64,000 nucleotides of DNA from Natronoflexus pectinivorans (GTDB taxonomy: Bacteria > Bacteroidota > Bacteroidia > Bacteroidales > Marinilabiliaceae). The notes beneath the pieces were generated by a model. It was not told the DNA's origin, did no database searches, and was given only the letters and a program-made list of their open reading frames with translations. This document shows, piece after piece, positions 8,067 to 17,176 of the stretch. Numbering within the stretch: the first letter of the stretch is position 1; every line of letters starts with the position of its first letter. A program made the translations under genes and the position numbers. The DNA lies in the NCBI RefSeq assembly GCF_004345615.1, contig NZ_SLWK01000001.1, forward strand, positions 496,001 to 560,000, written 5' to 3'.

Positions 8067-9911
8067 GTGGGAAACAGCAACAGAGCCATAATAATTGGTC
8101 TATTCTTTGGAATGATCGGATTGATTTTTATCATCCGATTGTTTGTGCTACAAATAGTTGATCCATCCTATAAATTTTCAGCAGAAAGCAACACCCAGAG
8201 AAAAATCACAGAATTCCCTACCAGAGGATTAATATATGACAGAAACGGGAATCTGTTGGTTTCCAACCAACCTGTTTATGATGTGATGATTGTTCCAAGA
8301 GAGGTTGTCCCTTTTGACACAGTTGACTTTTGCAATGCTCTTAACATCACGCGCTCAGAACTTGAACGTTTGTTTGAAGAAGTTCGTTTCAATCTTCAAA
8401 GAAGACGCATTTCAAGTTTCCGACCATCTGTGTTTTATAAGCAGCTGCCTGCTGAACAATATGCCATATTACAGGAAAAGCTTTATAAGTTTAAAGGTTT
8501 CTTTGTTCAGCGGCGTACGGTACGTAAATATGAATATCCCAATGCTGCTCATGTTTTGGGGTATGTTGCAGAAGTTGGCGAAACCCTTTTACAAAGCGAT
8601 CCTTATTACTCATTAGGAGATTACACCGGGATTAGCGGGATTGAGCGTACCTATGAAACTTTTTTAAGAGGGCAAAAGGGCGCAAGATATGTTATGGTTG
8701 ATGTGCATGGTAGGGAAATGGGATCCTTACGCGGAGGAAGAATGGATACTGCTGCCGTGGCAGGAAGCGATGTTGCCTTAACCCTGGATATTGAATTGCA
8801 GGCTTATGGTGAAAAAATTATGCAAAACAAAATCGGAAGCATTGTTGCCATTGAGCCATCAACAGGCGAAATTCTGGCTCTGGTTTCCAGTCCTTCCTAC
8901 GATCCCTCACTTCTTGTTGGGCGTCAACGCTCCAGAAATTTCCCCATATTATCATCAGACACTTTGTCGCCGCTGCTCAACCGCGCTATTATGTCAGGCT
9001 ATCCGCCGGGATCTACTTTTAAAGTATTGATGGCACTGGTTGGTTTGCAGGAAAACGTTTTAACAAGCACCACGCGTTATCCCTGTCATCAGGGATATAC
9101 AGCACGAGGTATTCATGTGCGATGCCGTCCACATGCCTCTCCCATTAGTTTAGTTCCATCCATAGCCGTTTCGTGTAATACTTTTTATTGTCATGTTTTT
9201 CGAAACGTGCTTGATAATCCGGTTCATGGTTCACCTCAAGAAGGGCTGGAACAGTTTCGCAATTATCTTTTGAACTTTGGCTTAGGCACCCGATTGGGAA
9301 GCGATTTCTTTAATGAGAATCGGGGATTCGTTCCCACACGGGGATATTATGACCGGATTTATAACGGGCGCTGGGGTTCGCTCACAGTGTTGTCGTTGGG
9401 TATAGGACAGGGAGAAATCCTGACCACCCCTATTCAGATGGCAAATATGACAGCCGCCATAGCTAACAGAGGGCATTATTTCACGCCTCATGTTATAAAG
9501 GAAATTGAAAATGACACCATTCCTTCCCGGTTCAGGGTTCCGCACTATACAGGAATTGACTCAGTACATTTTGAACCTGTGATTGATGGAATGGAAGAAT
9601 CCGTTTGGAGCGATGTAGGTGCTACCGCACGCATCGCAAGAATTCCAGGGATTTCGATTTCCGGAAAAACGGGAACAGCCCAAAATCCGCATGGAGAGAA
9701 TCACAGTATTTTTGTGGCATTTGCTCCAAAAGACGATCCCAAAATAGCCATTGCAGTTTATGTTGAAAATGCAGGGTACGGATCGACTTATGCTGCACCC
9801 ATTGCCAGTTTGATGGTGGAGAAATATTTAAACAGAGCAATCCACCCCTCACGGGGATGGATTGAAACACGAATGATGAATGCTAGTTTTATTAATGAGA
9901 GCACAGAATAG
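8067..9911 (+). CDS. mrdA: Penicillin-binding protein 2 (elongation-specific transpeptidase)
   Basis: Class B PBP anchored in the inner membrane that cross-links peptidoglycan during elongation, working with RodA. One N-terminal membrane segment (IIIGLFFGMIGLIFIIRLFVL), a dimerisation/pedestal region starting with EFPTRGLIYDRNG, then the transpeptidase domain with STFK around residue 315 (nucleophile Ser), SCN around 369 and KTGT around 533. Length 614 is normal. The only usable start after the mreD stop is the GTG at 8067. The 3' end overlaps rodA by 17 bases. Confidence 0.95.
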   Translation: MGNSNRAIIIGLFFGMIGLIFIIRLFVLQIVDPSYKFSAESNTQRKITEFPTRGLIYDRNGNLLVSNQPVYDVMIVPREVVPFDTVDFCNALNITRSELERLFEEVRFNLQRRRISSFRPSVFYKQLPAEQYAILQEKLYKFKGFFVQRRTVRKYEYPNAAHVLGYVAEVGETLLQSDPYYSLGDYTGISGIERTYETFLRGQKGARYVMVDVHGREMGSLRGGRMDTAAVAGSDVALTLDIELQAYGEKIMQNKIGSIVAIEPSTGEILALVSSPSYDPSLLVGRQRSRNFPILSSDTLSPLLNRAIMSGYPPGSTFKVLMALVGLQENVLTSTTRYPCHQGYTARGIHVRCRPHASPISLVPSIAVSCNTFYCHVFRNVLDNPVHGSPQEGLEQFRNYLLNFGLGTRLGSDFFNENRGFVPTRGYYDRIYNGRWGSLTVLSLGIGQGEILTTPIQMANMTAAIANRGHYFTPHVIKEIENDTIPSRFRVPHYTGIDSVHFEPVIDGMEESVWSDVGATARIARIPGISISGKTGTAQNPHGENHSIFVAFAPKDDPKIAIAVYVENAGYGSTYAAPIASLMVEKYLNRAIHPSRGWIETRMMNASFINESTE

Positions 9912-11316
9912 AACAATCAAAGGTGTAGACTGGTTTACAGTTTTACTCTATCTGTTTATGGTGGGGTTTGGCTGGGTGAATATTTATGCCGTGAATACCG
10001 ATCCTGACACTCTCGTGTTTTTTGATTATTCAAAGGAGTACACCAAACAGATTATCTGGATTGGTGTGTCATTTGTCACCATTGGCGTGATTATGCTCAC
10101 CGACAGTAAATTCTTCGTGGAGTTTTCATATGTTTTTTATGCTATTACCACGTTTTTATTGATTCTGGTAATATTTATAGGAGTTGAAATAAATGCTGCT
10201 AAAGCATGGTTTCAAATAGGAGGGATGCGTTTTCAGCCTGTTGAGCTTGCTAAAGTTGCAACGGCATTGGCCGTTGCCAGGGTTATGTGTCGGTTTCAAT
10301 TTTCATTTAATAACATTTCGGATATCCTGAGACTGGGATCCCTGATATTTCTTCCAATTCTCATCATCATCATACAAAACGACACAGGTTCTGGAATTGT
10401 TCTCTTTGCTTTATTTATTGCATTTTTTAGAGAAGGATTGTCGCCATACGTGTTTGTTTTTGGATTTGTGGCCATTGCCGTTTTCATCCTTACCATGATT
10501 ATTCCGAATCATTCCATCATCCTTATTTTGTCTGTCTCGTTTATTTTGATGGTTCTTTTCAACAGGTTTAGAAAAGAGGCTCTGATAATGTCAGCCATAT
10601 CCGTGGTGTTTTTTGGGATTGGTGCAGCCATTTTCAAAACTGCCGAGGGGAGTGTAAATTATGATGTTGCTTTACTCATTGCCATGGCCGCATCATCGAT
10701 TTTTTTGGCTATAAAAGCCTTGTTACGCCGATTGCCAAAGTTAGGGGTTCTGTTGATTTTTTTCTGGGGAACTGTAGCTTTTACTTATTCAACCGATTAT
10801 GTTTTTGAAGAGATGCTGGGTGAGTATCAGAGAAACCGAATTCTGGTTATGCTTGGCCTCAAGGATGATCCATTAGGTGTTGGCTATAATGTTAACCAAT
10901 CTAAAATTGCCATTGGTTCTGGCGGTCTAATGGGAAAAGGGTTTCTTCAGGGAACCCAAACCAAGTTTAATTTTGTTCCTGAACAAAGTACCGACTTTAT
11001 TTTCTGTACAGTTGGAGAAGAGTGGGGTTTCTTAGGAACCTCCTTTGTGGTGCTTCTTTTTGTTATTTTATTGTTAAGATTGATTTTTCTAGCGGAGCGA
11101 CAGCATTCTGATTTCAGTCGCATTTATGGATATGGGGTAGCATCCATTTTCTTTTTCCATGTTGCAGTTAATATTGGAATGACCATTGGCTTAGCTCCCG
11201 TTATTGGGATTCCCTTGCCATTTTTCTCCTATGGAGGCTCCTCTTTATGGGGTTTTACCATTTTGCTTTTCATATTCCTTAAATTGGATACCAATAGAAC
11301 ACAATTACTTCGATAG
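9895..11316 (+). CDS. rodA: Peptidoglycan glycosyltransferase RodA (SEDS family)
   Basis: SEDS polymerase that makes glycan strands from lipid II, paired with the PBP2 encoded just upstream. The 473 residues are strongly hydrophobic with about ten or more membrane segments; diagnostic motifs are MRFQPVELAKVATALAVAR, QNDTGSGIVLF and the C-terminal GIPLPFFSYGGSS. An extended region between these (residues ~200-330) is typical of Bacteroidota RodA. I take the ATG at 9895 within the mrdA end; an ATG at 9880 would add only five residues. Last gene of the cell-shape operon. Confidence 0.95.
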   Translation: MRAQNRTIKGVDWFTVLLYLFMVGFGWVNIYAVNTDPDTLVFFDYSKEYTKQIIWIGVSFVTIGVIMLTDSKFFVEFSYVFYAITTFLLILVIFIGVEINAAKAWFQIGGMRFQPVELAKVATALAVARVMCRFQFSFNNISDILRLGSLIFLPILIIIIQNDTGSGIVLFALFIAFFREGLSPYVFVFGFVAIAVFILTMIIPNHSIILILSVSFILMVLFNRFRKEALIMSAISVVFFGIGAAIFKTAEGSVNYDVALLIAMAASSIFLAIKALLRRLPKLGVLLIFFWGTVAFTYSTDYVFEEMLGEYQRNRILVMLGLKDDPLGVGYNVNQSKIAIGSGGLMGKGFLQGTQTKFNFVPEQSTDFIFCTVGEEWGFLGTSFVVLLFVILLLRLIFLAERQHSDFSRIYGYGVASIFFFHVAVNIGMTIGLAPVIGIPLPFFSYGGSSLWGFTILLFIFLKLDTNRTQLLR

Positions 11317-11611
11317 ATAGTTATTTAGTGTTTTTAAGTTCTTTTCAGATTCGCTGAAACCCTCTTTGTTTATAAATCATCATGAGGGTTGGAGCCAAAT
11401 AGATCATGGCTTCATGATTCAGGTTCTTGTCAGATCTCTTTTTTTTGCTTATATTTGAAAGGATGTTGGGATTTTGCGTTCAAAATTTTGCTTCTTTCTA
11501 AACCGGAACGCCTTCATATCCCGGGTTTCTCAGTCTTTCGATCTGATAGTATCATCCACAGAATAGTTGATTTTAATCACATATAAATATTTATATATAT
11601 AAAAAACATTA
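11317..11611 (+). promoter_or_regulatory. rodA-kamA intergenic region with kamA promoter
   Basis: TTG at 11427-11429 and TATATTTG at 11450-11457, spaced by 20 bases, fit the Bacteroidota promoter pattern, so transcription would start near 11463 and leave a leader of about 150 bases before the radical SAM gene. The region also reads as a 65-codon frame on the plus strand (11389-11586), which looks random and is not called. The last 30 bases before the gene are a run of A and T. Confidence 0.6.
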
Positions 11612-12919
11612 ATGCCTATGAAGTATCAAATTTATACATCGCGTAATTACAGGCAAATTACGCAATTCAAGAGTGTAAGGAAGGAGCATCTACGGGATAT
11701 AGATGTGGTGGCAAGTGTATTACCTTTTAAAACCAATAATTATGTTGTTGATGAATTAATTGACTGGGATAATTACCAGAATGATCCCATCTTTATTCTA
11801 AACTTTCCTCAAAGAGGAATGCTTCAACCCAATCACTTTGAAACAATGGCTCGGCTTATTGATTCAAATGCCGATGCGCCAACGATTAAAGAAGCGGCCA
11901 ATAAAATTCGACACCAATTAAACCCCCACCCGGCCGGACAATCGCACAATGTTCCTGAAATTAATGGACAAAAACTTACTGGTGCCCAGCATAAATATGA
12001 CGAAACCATGTTGTTCTTCCCAACTCAGGGACAAACATGCCACGCATATTGTACTTTCTGCTTTCGTTGGCCCCAGTTTACCGGTATGGACAACCTTAAG
12101 TTCGCAATGAAAGAGGTTGACGATGTGATAGATTATATTAAAGCCCATCCTGAAATAACTGATCTTCTTATAACCGGAGGCGACCCGATGGTTATGAATG
12201 CCAACATCCTTGATACATACATATCAAGGGTTCTTGAAGCGAAAATACCCCATTTACAAACCATACGGATTGGAACCAAGTCTTTGGCATTTTGGCCATA
12301 CAGATATATTTCTGATCCTGATGCTGAAGATGTACTCAAAATATTTGAGAAAGTAACCAAAGCTGGAATAACATTGGCTTTTATGGCACACTTTAATCAT
12401 GTTCGGGAGCTTGAAACGGAAGCAGTCCAGGAAGCAGTGCGGAGAATTAGAGCCACCGGCGCACAAATAAGAACCCAGTCTCCTTTGTTGAATCACATCA
12501 ATGCCAGCTCTAAGGTATGGTCGGACATGTGGACAAAACAGGTAAAGCTTGGAATGATTCCTTATTATATGTTTGTAGCTCGCGACACTGGGGCACAAGA
12601 ATATTTTGGTGTTTCCCTGACGCGTGCCTGGGATATTTTCAGAAATGCCTATAATAAGGTCAGCGGTATTGCCCGAACTGTTAGAGGGCCGAGTATGTCA
12701 TGCACACCGGGGAAAGTTAAAATTACCGGGGTTACTGAGATACAGGGTGAGAAGGTTTTTGTTCTGGAATTTATTCAAGGAAGAAACAGAGAATGGGTTA
12801 ACAGGCCATTTTTTGCAAAATATAATCCCAAAGCACTTTGGATGGATGATCTGGAGCCTGCATTTGGTAAAAAGGAGTTCTTTTTTGAAGAGGAATTGGC
12901 TGCCATGTTACTCGATTAA
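11612..12919 (+). CDS. KamA-family radical SAM protein (lysine 2,3-aminomutase-like)
   Basis: Radical S-adenosylmethionine enzyme, 435 residues. The cluster motif CHAYCTFC (Cx3Cx2C) is near residue 143, followed by LLITGGDPMVM (SAM-binding GGD) and THFNH-like AHFNHVREL, which align with lysine 2,3-aminomutase. An aspartate that binds the substrate amine seems kept (VARDTGAQEYF). The glycine-rich PGGGGK segment that carries the PLP lysine in the clostridial enzyme is replaced by SMSCTPGKVK, so either the Lys in PGK takes that role or PLP use has changed. The substrate is therefore open (lysine, glutamate, arginine or a protein lysine). It has its own promoter and terminator. Confidence 0.85.
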   Translation: MPMKYQIYTSRNYRQITQFKSVRKEHLRDIDVVASVLPFKTNNYVVDELIDWDNYQNDPIFILNFPQRGMLQPNHFETMARLIDSNADAPTIKEAANKIRHQLNPHPAGQSHNVPEINGQKLTGAQHKYDETMLFFPTQGQTCHAYCTFCFRWPQFTGMDNLKFAMKEVDDVIDYIKAHPEITDLLITGGDPMVMNANILDTYISRVLEAKIPHLQTIRIGTKSLAFWPYRYISDPDAEDVLKIFEKVTKAGITLAFMAHFNHVRELETEAVQEAVRRIRATGAQIRTQSPLLNHINASSKVWSDMWTKQVKLGMIPYYMFVARDTGAQEYFGVSLTRAWDIFRNAYNKVSGIARTVRGPSMSCTPGKVKITGVTEIQGEKVFVLEFIQGRNREWVNRPFFAKYNPKALWMDDLEPAFGKKEFFFEEELAAMLLD

Positions 12920-12944
12920 TAGAGACTCCTGAGCATGAAGAAAT

Positions 12945-12978
12945 AAGCACAACACCATAAAAGGTGTTGTGCTTTTTT
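12945..12978 (+). terminator. Rho-independent terminator after the KamA-family gene
   Basis: Perfect 12-bp stem AAGCACAACACC / GGTGTTGTGCTT with a 6-base loop, running into a T6 tract. It starts 25 bases after the stop codon. Confidence 0.9.
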
Positions 12979-13019
12979 GTTTTCCGCAATTAAGGTCTTT
13001 CTAAATAGTTTGATTTGAC

Positions 13020-13027
13020 TATTTTTG
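13020..13027 (+). promoter_or_regulatory. Candidate -7 box for the flippase-like gene
   Basis: TATTTTTG fits TAnnTTTG and lies 17 bases before the ATG at 13045, immediately downstream of the preceding terminator. No TTG is seen at the ideal -33 distance. Confidence 0.45.
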
Positions 13028-13044
13028 CTTTTCAATCTAAATAA

Positions 13045-13926
13045 ATGAAGTTTTCTAAATCACTTAAACTATTATTGAAAATTGCCATTAGTGCAGCTGC
13101 ATTGTACTATGTTATCACCAGCATCGATTTAATGGAGATCTGGGGAATGATGATTTCTGCAAACCCTATTTTTCTTATTGTCGGTCTATTATTTTATACG
13201 GCTTCTCAAGTTGCAGCTTCGTTCCGGCTGAAAAAATTATTTGAGTTTGTACCCATACCTGTTTCCACAGTTGTTAACATCAAACTATATTGGTTAGGTT
13301 TGTTCTATAATCTTTTTCTGCCCGGAGGAGTTGGGGGTGATGGATATAAAATCTGGTTTATAAGAAAATGGTACAAAACTGAGGTTAAAAGAATATTTGG
13401 TGCCGTTTTATCCGATCGCATAAGCGGGTTAACCATAATTGTGATCATGCTCTGCTTTTTGGTACCGTTTTTTGATTATGCTTTGCCATTTAAAAGATGG
13501 GTATGGATAGCCATTCCGTTTGTTGCCATGGCCTATTTCTTCTTCTTGCACTTGTTTAACAGATCATTGCGTCTGGCTTTTTTCCCCGTAATGCTTTGGG
13601 CCATGCTTGTTCAAGGGCTTCAAATGATTTGTGCTTATTTTATTCTTTTATCAATAGATGCTCCATTGGATGGGTATATTTTGGCATACCTCTTTCTGTT
13701 TTTTGTTTCGGCTATCGCAGGCAGTTTACCCATTACTTTAGGAGGTATTGGTGCCCGGGAATTTGTTTTTATGTGGGGAGCTCAATATCTTGGGATTGAT
13801 GTCAGCTCAGCTATTGCACTTAGCCTGCTTTTCTATGCTTCATCTGCTCTCACAGCGTTGCCGGGTGCAATCTTTACCATTAAGCCTTCAGCCATGTTAA
13901 ATCATGGTGTGGTAAGCCCGGAATAG
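13045..13926 (+). CDS. Lysylphosphatidylglycerol synthase TM-region / flippase-like membrane protein
   Basis: Integral membrane protein of 293 residues with about eight hydrophobic segments, belonging to the family related to the membrane part of MprF and to YbhN/AglD. Characteristic pieces are FYNLFLPGGVGGDGYKIWFIRKW, GAVLSDRISGLTIIV and the C-terminal SLPITLGGIGAREFVFMWGA. Members are thought to move or bind lipids or to work beside glycosyltransferases; no catalytic domain is attached here, so a specific role cannot be given. It is convergent with the ABC fusion gene, with only 10 bases between them. Confidence 0.85.
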   Translation: MKFSKSLKLLLKIAISAAALYYVITSIDLMEIWGMMISANPIFLIVGLLFYTASQVAASFRLKKLFEFVPIPVSTVVNIKLYWLGLFYNLFLPGGVGGDGYKIWFIRKWYKTEVKRIFGAVLSDRISGLTIIVIMLCFLVPFFDYALPFKRWVWIAIPFVAMAYFFFLHLFNRSLRLAFFPVMLWAMLVQGLQMICAYFILLSIDAPLDGYILAYLFLFFVSAIAGSLPITLGGIGAREFVFMWGAQYLGIDVSSAIALSLLFYASSALTALPGAIFTIKPSAMLNHGVVSPE

Positions 13927-13936
13927 CATACCATTA

Positions 13937-16900
13937 TCAAGTACCCAACTTCTGCAGACGCTTGTTCAGCTGTCTTAATCTGAATGTCTCAAAGTAATGG
14001 ATTATACGACGCAGAATATCAAGATAGAGGGTAACATAAAGAATTACTATTCCTATCCAGATAATAAAGGTATTGAAAAATGGTGTGGCAATGAAAAAAG
14101 GACCAATCCTTTTTTCAGGAGCATAAAAGTGAGCACGTCCCCATTTGCCGGAAGGTTCTTTAAAAACCGGATGACGCTTTTGAATAAACTGTTCACCTGT
14201 AAATTCAAATTGTTTTGGCTCTTTACGTTCCATTACCCAATCGGCTAATGCTTCGTTATGGAATTGTTGTCTGAATTCCACAACAGCATCAACCGACCCC
14301 TTTTCTGTTATGAGAGATTGCATTTTCTGATCTTTCAAAGCAGAAAAATGCTGGTATTCCCGATTGAATGTTTGTCGGGTCAACTCAAGAACGCTACTGA
14401 TGGCTTGGTGGATCTCACTTGTATATTCAGGTAAGTTCTGAATTTCAAAATTAAAAGTTACCAGGTTGGGATACTTTTGCTGCAATTGCATCAATCCAGC
14501 TTGAAGAACTCTTTTCTGATTATTAAAAGATTCAAGGTCATTTCTTCCTTTTGCCCAATTTGCTGCATCGTTGATTTTTATTAGCTCTGGAATTAAGGTG
14601 TTGGCATAATATGAGTTCTGACTCATGATCATCTCTTCAAAGAAAAAGTTCTTCTGGTATCGGTTATTTTTAAACTGATTTACAGCCAATGCTTCATATG
14701 ACCAACGCGTTACCATTAAATCCCCTATTCGTGGCACAAATTCCTTGGAGGAGATGGAATTATGCAGTTTATCGTAACTCACAATAACTCCACTAAACAA
14801 CAGATGAGGAATTAAAATGAGAGGAATTAGAACATAAATGGCAACAACGGAATTTAGACCACTGCTGATATTAAGTCCCAGCATGTTTGCAAAACATGCT
14901 GTGCTAAAGAGAAATATCCAATAGCTTATTGTAAGCCCCTTAACTTCCAGTATGTAATTACCAATCAGTACAAAACTCAAAGTCTGAATGGCTGAGATGG
15001 TGAACAAAACCAGTATTTTACTATTCAGAAAACTGAACCGACTGAGATTAAGAAACGATTCACGCTTAAGTAGTTTTCTGTCCTTTATAATCTCTTCGGC
15101 GCTTACGTTTAATCCTATGAACATGGACACCACAACGCACATAAAGAGATAAGCAGGCAGGTTTACATTTTCGGAGAAAATGTAAAGATCAGGATTCTCG
15201 GCTGACCCTACCAGAAATTTCGTAAAAAAACCAAGAATAATGGCAAGAATAGGTGCCTCCAGGATATTTATAGCGAGGTATTGTTTATCTTTTAACTTGG
15301 AGAGCGCATCTCTTAACGCGAAAATCTGAAATTGCTTTTTGCGACCGGGAATGCTGAACCAATTTTTGGGAAGCGGTTCCTTTCGGGTTATGTTGCGCTT
15401 GTGTTTCCATTCGTACTTCTCTTCAAAGTTTTCAATATAAAGTTGATACCAGTCCTCCGGTTTAACTTTACGTTGCCGGATGAGATTTCCATATGGGTTC
15501 ACAATCCGGGCTTCAACGATACGAAGTGGTTGTTCTGTTTTTACATTTCCGCAAACATAGCACTCCCTTTCTTCGGGATTGACGTAGTTGGCCTCTTTTT
15601 TAAAATAGGCAATGGCATCCATCGGATTGCCGTTGAATATGATTCGGCCACCTTTATCAATCATCAAGAGTTTATCCAATAATTTATAAAGGTCAGAAGA
15701 TGGCTGATGTATGTTGATAATTACAAGTTTTCCTTTTAAAACCTGACGTTTTAAAAGCAACATGACTTTTTCGGAGTCCATTGAAGATAATCCCGAAGTG
15801 GGCTCATCAACAAATAGGATGGAAGGTTCCCTTATCAACTCAAGAGCAATATTGAGTCGTTTTCGTTGACCGCCGCTGAGAATTTTATTGAGGGGAGTCC
15901 CCACCACCATGTTACGGGCTTCTACCAGATCAAAATCCTTAAGAGCATTCTCAACCAGTTGTTTTATCTCTTCTTTGTTGAGGTTGTTAAAACAAAGTCG
16001 GGCATTGAACCAAAGATTCTCAAAAACTGTAAGTTCCTCCTTTAGCAAATCATCTTGTGGCACATAACCGATAACTCCCTGCAGGTTTTCCTTTTCTGCA
16101 TGCAGATCATAACCATTGATGAATATTTTTCCGGAACTTAATTTGTAGTTTCCGTTTAAAACATTCAACAGGGTGGATTTTCCAGTTCCACTGCCACCCA
16201 TGATTCCTACCAGCTGCCCTGAACGGCCTGTAAAACTAAATGGATGAATCCCGATTTGGTTATTACTGAATTTATAAGAGACATCCATTGCCCGGAAAAT
16301 TATGCGTCCCGTCTCTTTTTGGTGAATGAATTGCTCGGCAACCCTGCTGTAATACACAGGTGGCATGCGGGAGGTTTTAATCACTGAACCTACTGCCAAA
16401 GGATAGGGGCGGTTGCGCTCCACTTTATGGCCGTTAAGGTAAAGGTTGCGCTCTCCGTCGTATCTAAAAATGTAGGTATTTGTGCTTGTGATGTGCAAAA
16501 CCCAAACAATGACCTGTTGCTTAGGGTTAAACAATAGTTTTACATCAGGATGGGGTTTTTCATTGTTGCCACTGATTAAAAGCAGAAGATTTTTATCGGC
16601 TACATCCAATGGATTGTCAATGATGAATCGCTTCATGTTATTGTAATCCGACTGTGCAATGCGAAATTTCCCTGCAAGAAGGTCAACAAAGCGAAACTCC
16701 TCTTCCCCTATCTCGTCATCTTTTTTTAGAAAATCCAATAACTGCACAAACAGCAATACTTTTGGCTCCTGCTCCAGTTCTGAGTTGATTTTGGAGGCAA
16801 TGTTCAGTATTCTGGATTTGTTATCACTAGATTGTTTGTCCTTTAAGGTTTGATCTTCGCTATCAGCTTGTGAGTGATATCTGTTGAGGTAAACTTCAAA

Positions 16901-17053
16901 CCGCCCAAGATATTGATCGACATACTCTTTGGAGAAATGTTTTGATAGAAAATCGCTGACCAATGAGTGTGCACGCCCGGTTTTGCTCTCCTTCTTAACG
17001 TCGGTGAGCAAAGCAAAAAGTTGCATAAGGGCTTCAAGAAGGGTCTCACTCAT
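13937..17053 (-). CDS. TerB-like / FHA-like / ABCG-type ATPase-permease fusion
   Basis: Large half-transporter of 1038 residues. Residues 1-~155 are helical and resemble TerB-like domains (LLEALMQLFALLTDVKKE, then acidic repeats such as EEEFRFVDLLAGKFRI). Residues ~165-255 look like an FHA-type beta-sandwich (NLYLNGHKVERN, LAVGSVIKTS). The ABC ATPase follows: Walker A GGSGTGKST near 285, signature LSGGQRKRLNIAL near 391, Walker B ILFVDEPTSG near 416, H-loop INIHQPSSD near 447. A linker with CYVC is near 501. The C-terminal permease has membrane segments from ~600 to 1030 with a long soluble loop before the last one. The order ATPase then permease is that of ABCG/White exporters. Substrate unknown; FHA suggests phospho-dependent control (inference). 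Confidence 0.85.
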   Translation of the reverse strand: MSETLLEALMQLFALLTDVKKESKTGRAHSLVSDFLSKHFSKEYVDQYLGRFEVYLNRYHSQADSEDQTLKDKQSSDNKSRILNIASKINSELEQEPKVLLFVQLLDFLKKDDEIGEEEFRFVDLLAGKFRIAQSDYNNMKRFIIDNPLDVADKNLLLLISGNNEKPHPDVKLLFNPKQQVIVWVLHITSTNTYIFRYDGERNLYLNGHKVERNRPYPLAVGSVIKTSRMPPVYYSRVAEQFIHQKETGRIIFRAMDVSYKFSNNQIGIHPFSFTGRSGQLVGIMGGSGTGKSTLLNVLNGNYKLSSGKIFINGYDLHAEKENLQGVIGYVPQDDLLKEELTVFENLWFNARLCFNNLNKEEIKQLVENALKDFDLVEARNMVVGTPLNKILSGGQRKRLNIALELIREPSILFVDEPTSGLSSMDSEKVMLLLKRQVLKGKLVIINIHQPSSDLYKLLDKLLMIDKGGRIIFNGNPMDAIAYFKKEANYVNPEERECYVCGNVKTEQPLRIVEARIVNPYGNLIRQRKVKPEDWYQLYIENFEEKYEWKHKRNITRKEPLPKNWFSIPGRKKQFQIFALRDALSKLKDKQYLAINILEAPILAIILGFFTKFLVGSAENPDLYIFSENVNLPAYLFMCVVVSMFIGLNVSAEEIIKDRKLLKRESFLNLSRFSFLNSKILVLFTISAIQTLSFVLIGNYILEVKGLTISYWIFLFSTACFANMLGLNISSGLNSVVAIYVLIPLILIPHLLFSGVIVSYDKLHNSISSKEFVPRIGDLMVTRWSYEALAVNQFKNNRYQKNFFFEEMIMSQNSYYANTLIPELIKINDAANWAKGRNDLESFNNQKRVLQAGLMQLQQKYPNLVTFNFEIQNLPEYTSEIHQAISSVLELTRQTFNREYQHFSALKDQKMQSLITEKGSVDAVVEFRQQFHNEALADWVMERKEPKQFEFTGEQFIQKRHPVFKEPSGKWGRAHFYAPEKRIGPFFIATPFFNTFIIWIGIVILYVTLYLDILRRIIHYFETFRLRQLNKRLQKLGT

Positions 17054-17176
17054 GGCAGATTAAGTGGTGTTTATCGCAGAGAGGGGAAGCTTCTGCCGTT
17101 GTTAAATCTCAGGTTTATTTTACAGGTTGAAGATAAGAAAAAAACCTGTGCCATGCGAAAAAATCCCCCATGAGTA

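Noticed and set aside
11389-11586. 65-codon frame between rodA and the KamA-family gene
   Set aside because: It overlaps the kamA promoter, has many Cys/Trp/Phe in a random-looking order and no recognisable motif.
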